This document shows, piece after piece, positions 58,204 to 64,000 of a stretch of DNA of 64,000 nucleotides (position 1 is its first letter; every line of letters starts with the position of its first letter). The position numbers and the translations under genes are program-made. The stretch is from Undaria pinnatifida (lineage: Eukaryota; Sar; Phaeophyceae; Laminariales; Alariaceae), in contig JABAKD010000008.1 in NCBI GenBank assembly GCA_012845835.1, forward strand, positions 12,467,001 through 12,531,000. Reading direction: 5' to 3'. Under the pieces are notes generated by a model. It did no database searches. It saw only the letters and a list, made by a program, of their open reading frames with translations, and was not told the DNA's origin.

Positions 58204-61200
58204 GCTACTACTTCTGTATCGCAGAGGTTCAGTCTTTCAGTCTAGGAAGATTGTGCAGCGGTCCAATTACAAGGGGTCCCCCAGTAGTGCGGTGGTGAGC
58301 CAGACCAATATGTCCGCCTTTTTGAGGGACGCCGCCTGCTTCATTCCGGCTTTTGGAGTTGCGATTCTCTAGGGCGCCAAGCGATTTTTGACCGTCATCA
58401 TGTCGGGATACCGTCTTGCTCTGACCGCCTTTATTTTTACTTTTTTTGTCAAGTACGTATTTTTAATCATCACCTTTTGATGTCCAGCTCAACTCGTGGG
58501 AGACGTTGACCTTCAGCGACCTTCTGGACAAGCGGTGGGCACAGGTGTGTGCCGTTCTTTCCCCCGGTACTTGCTCGCGTTTTTATCGCGCGTAGGGTTC
58601 GGCATTCCCACTTTTCAGCTTTTTAGGCTCGTCGATTCTCATCGAATTTCGGACCCCGACTATCTCTTGTCATGGTGTCATGCTGCGCACGTGCCGTACG
58701 TCTCCTTACATTGATTGCAATTCGCGCACATTTCCCATCAGAGCCACCCGAGCTGGGTCGTGTGGCCGATGCTGTGCAATCGCCATCTTTTTTCAACTCG
58801 CTTCCTGTTTGAAACCCCCAAGCTGGCTGTAACGCCGCCATATATGCGAACTCCCTAAAAATGGGACACGACCTAAATGCAGGATGGATTTGCATAAAAC
58901 TCGCTGCTGGTCTTTGATCTTGCTGGTCGAGGCTGGCCTTTGAGCCGCCCGGCTTTTTTTTAAACACGCCCTTAGAACCAGCTGCGGAGCAGTGATACTA
59001 CCTCTGCCGACCCAGAGCCCGCCGACGGGTTGGGGTTAGGGTTTTAGAGTTGGTTCTGGGGCCAGAGTTGGTTCTTGGGCCACGTTAGTCTAGGTTGACG
59101 TGAAAAGTTGAAACTGACCTCAAACGACCGGCAGGAAATTTGTTGCATGCGGATCCTGCATTTTCAGCGAGACTGCCCCTGCCGACCCAGAGCCCCCGAC
59201 AGGTGGGGGTTAGGGATATAGAGTGGGGTCTGGGGTCAGGCTAGTGTGACCCGACGTGAAAGGTTGGAATTGACCTCAATCGACCGGCAGGAAGTCTGTT
59301 GCATGCCCGTCCTGCATTTAGGGGAAAAGGCTAAAAATATGTTTCGTCGCCACGTAGGCGCGGACTCATAGCAGGGCGAGGGCCCCAGCTTGTACAACCA
59401 TGCCTGATTTATCAGTTTGAAGCCCTTTCCCAGGAGAGGGTTACTTTGGAGTCTGTGTTGTGTTGTCAGTGCCTATCTTGCGCACGGCGAAGAAGTACGC
59501 CTGAGAAAGGGCGATACGGGAGATCAAGCACGCGTTGTGCATTAAAATGCCCCCTTCATACGTACGAAGCATCTAAAACCGGGGTTCGGGACAACCAAAA
59601 GGGGGACTCGTACATGGCATGCTAGGGCAAGAAAGGAAGTGAGGCAAAGTCTAAGGTATTTTGTTAGGCGTTTACGGCATGTAAGGGCTGATGAGGCAAA
59701 GGCCTTTATTCGTTGATTATCAACCTCTTTTTTTTGTGTGCGCACGCATGCCTTAACGTAACCCTTTTGAGCTTGCAGCATTATTTTCGAGTATCAGAAT
59801 GCGGTGCGCGTGCCGTACAGCTCCTACCGTTGCGCTTTGAACACACCTCTAATAGTAAACACTATTAAAAGTGAGCACACTAGTGATCACACGCTCTAAC
59901 CTGCGTCCCGGCCTGCTTCATGTGACGGATTCTGGAATTGTCCATTTGTTCAATCAATTTTGTGATTGTCAAGCCTCAAGGGGATCATAACCCCTTTATG
60001 ACTCCATCCATGTTTTGGGGACGAAGTATCGAGAAATTGAGTTGGGGAAGTTTTGCAGCAGTAGTTTGGTGAACATGCTTAGCGCGCGCCTTAGCGTCGA
60101 AGGCTTAGTAGAGCGTTCCCCGGAGTTGACATGAGGTTGTTTTGCGTTTTGTTACTGTACGAGCGAAACGGGTTTCTAATTTTCGACGGCGCTAAAACTA
60201 GGGGCTCACTGACGGCGTCGCGTGCCCGAATCTCTGTATTCCGTCCGACGACCGGAATCTCCCTGAAAGAACAAACCGAGGAACGATCTGATTGTGTTTT
60301 TTACAAAACACCATCCTCGGGAACTACCGCAAGAGTCAGTCGCGCCAGCAGTAGCAGCAGCAGCGGCACCTGCCGTGGGAACGCTTCCACCAACACACAC
60401 AGTTGACGATAGTTTGTTTCGAGTCGACATACTCACGCACCCGTATACGACGGCAGCTTGCGCTGCTTGAGTAGTAACGGTGACCGCTGGTAGGGACAGC
60501 TCGCGCTGTCGTTACCGCGGGAACTGAAGGATACGCCAGGTAGCGCTGGATTGCGAATATAGTTGAGTTAAATTGACACACGTGTATGATAAGAGGAATT
60601 GTGATAAACTTAGGCTTTTATTTTTCCCCATCCGTCGGAGGAGTTGAAAAAATTAAGAAAAAAAACAGTTACAAATCCTCTCCTTGTAGATAGCGCGAAT
60701 TCCTATGAAAAGCGAGAGCTATCGTCATACTTATACAGGCGGCGGTTTCTTTATTTTCAGTAAGTACCGGAAGCCTCCATGACAACGCCAACCGGACTAC
60801 GGACTCCCATAACATGCATGAACGCGCAATAAACATACGAAAAGGCAGGCACTGCAAATCGGGCGCAACTGTTTATGTTTGTAGACACGAGCCTGGCATA
60901 GGTCAAGACACTATTATGCCAGTTCAGCATTGTTTAGAGTTATGTTCCCGTTTTTGACGCGGCCGTTTTGATGTAAACCCCGAGTGTGCTGACTAAAGGG
61001 TGTATTAGTGTTGCTGCAGGTTGTTCCCGTTTTGCTGTGGCCGTTTTGGTGGAAAACCCGACTTTGGCGGATAAATGGATAATTCGATAAATGGATAAAT
61101 CGCGTGAGATTACGGTGCTTGGTGGGCCTTGCCGACGGCTGCTGGGAGCTGTATCATATACCCAGGGTCAGTGTGAGGGGCTCGGGTCCGCGTGGGATCG

Positions 61201-61511
61201 GGTCGGCGTGGGATGAGGGTGCCCAATTGGGAGCAGGGACGGTAAAAGTGTCCACCTGTGATTTTGTTTGACAGGCCAATCTCTGTTCTCTGGCTTTGGG
61301 TTTGTTGGAACAGAGCAATGACAGGGTTGGCCCTCGTTCTACATGTCATATTGGACATGGAGCCACGTCTTACGCCTTCGATTGCTGCATGTCGTTGCTC
61401 CCGAGATTGCTGTTGTGTTCTTGTGCGCCCGCACTAATCATTTTACAGTAGGTATTTGATTGGATGAGGCCTCCTTCCCTAGCCTGTGGTCGTGTCTACA
61501 ATTAGCCATGT

Positions 61512-62022
61512 TTTTTTCACGGGTCAGGTCACCTTTCGCGGGTCGGGGCAGGTCGGGTCACGGTGCGCCGGCCGCCCCGGTGGCGTATCAGGTTATCCTC
61601 GAGCCTGGTATAGGTCAGTTTCGTGAGGTCGAGTCCCCCCGAGTGCGTACTCTCGTATACATTCGTAGGGACTTTTTCTTGTGCACAAATTGACTTGCGG
61701 AAAGCGCGAGAGCGTGAGTTAGCAACACTCGATGATAAACCGACGAGCGGTGGGATTGCTGAACCCTGTGCGCGATAAAAATTGTAGGCGAGAACCGAGG
61801 GGAAGAAGGGACGACACCTGTGACCATGGCTTGTCCAGAAGCTGGAAAGTAAAAGTGTGAAAAAAAAAGGAAAAAAATGGGTGATCCGACCCGACCCGTG
61901 ATATTTGAAAACATTGCCCGCCCCGTGAGATGTTCAAACATCTCCTACCCGACCCGACACGATCCGCGAGATTTTGAACCTCTTTGACCCCACCTACGGG
62001 TCGAGTTATGACCCGTGAAAAA
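61512..62022. mobile_element. MITE-E split by SINE-1
   Basis: The left 55 bp begin TTTTTTCACGGGTCAGG and the right part ends GTTATGACCCGTGAAAAA. SINE-1 (61568-61882) separates them. Confidence 0.82.
61568..61882 (+). mobile_element. SINE-1 copy inside MITE-E
   Basis: Head CCGGCCGCCCCGGTGGCG at 61568, B box GAGGTCGAGTCCCC, A-rich tail ending near 61882. Confidence 0.85.
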
Positions 62023-62739
62023 CCCTACAAATAGCAAATAGTACGAACCTGTCCTCCATCTCGCTCCTCTTCGCCTCAAATGTGGAGATGGGAGATAGAG
62101 CGTAACTTTTGAACTTGTCGTTTTTTCGGCTTTCTTCGTCCTGGACCGTGGGCCGAGGCGGTTGGTTGATGCCGATTGCTTTGTCCGCTGGACTAGGAAC
62201 GGTGGTGGTGTTTGAGGGAAGAGATACATTTCGAAGTACAAGCTAGTGCGTACTGGCTTTTTGTACGAACGAGTGCACCAATTACGTACCAGGGGCGTAT
62301 TAATCCCCCGGCTGTAGTCGCTGCAACAACAGTTTTCCCATAGTGAACAAGTTTATTCGAAGCAGTAAACTGGAGAAAACTGAATTGGTGTGGGGTGCAA
62401 TTTGCAATTTGCGGCATACGTATTAGTTCTAAACGTTTTGTAAATATTGGCGTGAACGCGCCCAACGGATGAAGCGCATCACTTTTTTGTTTAGGCCTAC
62501 TATTATGGAATGTTGTTGAGCGATTATTTCTGGCGAATATTTCTGTAGTTTTGAGGCCCAGAAATAACTGCATCAGAAAAAACGGGCGTCCATTATGGCG
62601 TCTGACTTTTGGGAAGTGGATTTATTTTGAATTGGTAGGTCTTGTTTTGCCGTTTGCCTTTATTTTTGAAATCTGGCACGCACACTGTCGCCGGCGACGT
62701 TAGGTCACCACCGCATCTGCTGCTGTCTCTACTGCTGTG

Positions 62740-62853
62740 CTGTTGCTGCGTTGCTGGTGTGGTGTGCCTGTGGTGGTTTCGATGGTGGTGGTGGTGGTGC
62801 TGCTGTCGCGTTTGTGTGAGGACGAAGCACTGTCTCGCACACAGCAAGCGCGG

Positions 62854-62885
<32 letters not shown>

Positions 62886-63330
62886 CTCACATTAACTCGC
62901 ATAATCAAGTCCGTGGTCACAGGACAGGCTCCAGTCACTCTGGAACTGAGGAATACCCCAGGGAAAAACACACACAGCCCAAGGTGGTACACGCATATAT
63001 CACAGCTGACGCGGTATGCTGTCGTAGGTGTGTTTGTGAATCTTTGTTGTGGGTGATGGTGACGTGTACAGCGGACAGGTATCATAACAGGTACTGCTGC
63101 TGTGCTGCTGGTGTGGTGCTGGTGTTGTGCTGGTGTGGTGTGCCTGTGGTGGTTTCGATGGTGGTGGTGCTGCTGCTGTCGCCTTTGTGTGAGGACGAAG
63201 CTCTGTCTCGCACACAATAAGCGCGGTATGCTGTCGTCGGTGTGTTTGTGATTATTTGTTGTGGGTGATGGTGACGTGTACAGCAGACACGTATCATACC
63301 AGGTACAGTATAGGCAGTGGTGGCATGTGA
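62740..63330 (+). repeat. Tandem duplication (~250-bp unit), first copy split by SINE-2
   Basis: Units share TGCCTGTGGTGGTTTCGATG, GTGTGAGGACGAAGC and GTGGGTGATGGTGACGTGTA. Confidence 0.85.
62850..63013 (-). mobile_element. SINE-2, (AAC)n-tailed retroposon
   Basis: On the minus strand it begins GTCAGCTGTGATATATGCG and ends in (AAC)n. CTGTGACCACGGACTTG is shared with SINE-1. CGCGG flanks both ends, and the empty site is present in the second copy of the host tandem repeat near 63222. Relatives: 58044-58189, 52055-52205 and 63781-63900. Confidence 0.8.
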
Positions 63331-63522
63331 TACTTGATACGAGGTAGTATCCAAAAGTCAAATAATCCCAGTTCTTAGAGGTTGGAAGAGCTGTTTTTTC
63401 TGGGCTCAGAAATCACCAAATCCGCTGATTTCTGGCCTCGATTATTTCTGAACCCAGAAATAACGATGATTTCTGGTCCCATAGTAGTGGGTGGTTTTTA
63501 TTATTGGCGTCGGATATCCTTG

Positions 63523-63612
63523 TTAACCCCTTTAGAGCCCCTGAACCCCTCCCGATTCTAAATCCAAGTAATTTCGTTCATAAAAACGGGTTTCCAGTTG
63601 TAAAAGGGTTGA
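63523..63612 (-). mobile_element. MITE-B copy
   Basis: Reverse orientation: TTAACCCCTTTAGAGCCCC to CAGTTGTAAAAGGGTTGAA. Other reverse or partial copies are at 25238-25313, 26437-26528, 31227-31313, 33128-33215, 40853-40916 and 47083-47150. A forward copy is at 49029-49124. Confidence 0.8.
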
Positions 63613-64000
63613 AGAGAAAAATAATCGCTGAAAATATTTCCCATAATATTTACTCTTTTAGAAAAATACATACACTAGAAAAAATACGTACGTACACTCT
63701 AGCTACCTTATCGAAAAATTCGTCGAAGCTCATCCTTAGTTTGCAAACCGTGTGTGACACTTCGATCCCGCGAGTTTGTTAGTGTTGCTGTTGTTGTTGT
63801 TCACATTAACTCTTGTGAAAAATCTAGAGTCCGTGGTCACACAAGGGTGCTGGAACCCTAGGAAGATCCGAGAAAACAAATGAAATCAAAGCTGTGATTC
63901 TCCATGGCCGCCTCGTCGCCTTAGCTCACTCGGCCCGCCCATTCGCACTTGCTCTCGTTTACACTCAATTCCAGTCGGTTCCCCTTCTCCCCCATCCCAA

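Larger units (their letters stand above)
56439..64000. other. Right-hand repeat-rich interval
   Basis: MITE-F pair, CGACCGGCAGG repeats (58870-59330), MITE-E with SINE-1, and the SINE-2 host duplication. No downstream exon for the MGCC start could be recognised. Confidence 0.45.

Overview
This is a nuclear window from an intron-rich eukaryote. Three multi-exon genes have short exons with GT-AG boundaries, and introns of up to 7 kb are packed with small transposons, retroposons and satellites. One gene is a mitochondrial carrier. There is no operon structure and no prokaryotic signal. An alga with a repeat-rich genome, for example a brown-alga-like stramenopile, is my best guess, but no marker in the window settles the lineage. 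No autonomous transposon (transposase or reverse transcriptase) is visible. All mobile DNA here is non-autonomous.

Layout. (1) 1-9.5 kb is gene-free: SINE and MITE copies, a long 11-bp-unit satellite (5.94-6.78 kb) and the flank downstream of the first gene. (2) 9502-23198, minus strand: a four-exon mitochondrial succinate/fumarate-type carrier (328 aa), assembled from exon phases and three carrier signatures. Its introns (6761, 2011 and 3938 bp) hold a 246-bp-arm hairpin, nested MITEs and a pentanucleotide array that starts at a splice donor. (3) 23.2-29.35 kb: intergenic space between the divergent carrier and the next gene. (4) 29350-38246, plus strand: a three-exon gene for an unrecognised 172-aa four-helix membrane protein. 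Its first exon end plus donor site is repeated five times in tandem. (5) 38.2-43.7 kb: gene-poor. (6) 43752-51939, minus strand: at least five exons with compatible phases encoding a coiled-coil protein with a long low-complexity tail. Its 5' end was not found. (7) 52-64 kb: mostly repeats, with one candidate first exon at 56334 (MGCC lipid-anchor start).

The most informative content is the repeat ecology. At least ten MITE families and three tRNA-derived or short-tailed retroposon families can be defined from terminal repeats and multiple copies. Several insertions have internally visible empty sites. One 89-bp family is bracketed by TTAA. Four copies of a second family carry that element, and one carries another, at the same interior site. 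Separately, tandem amplification of exon-end plus donor sequence occurs in two unrelated genes, and a third donor is the first unit of a microsatellite.
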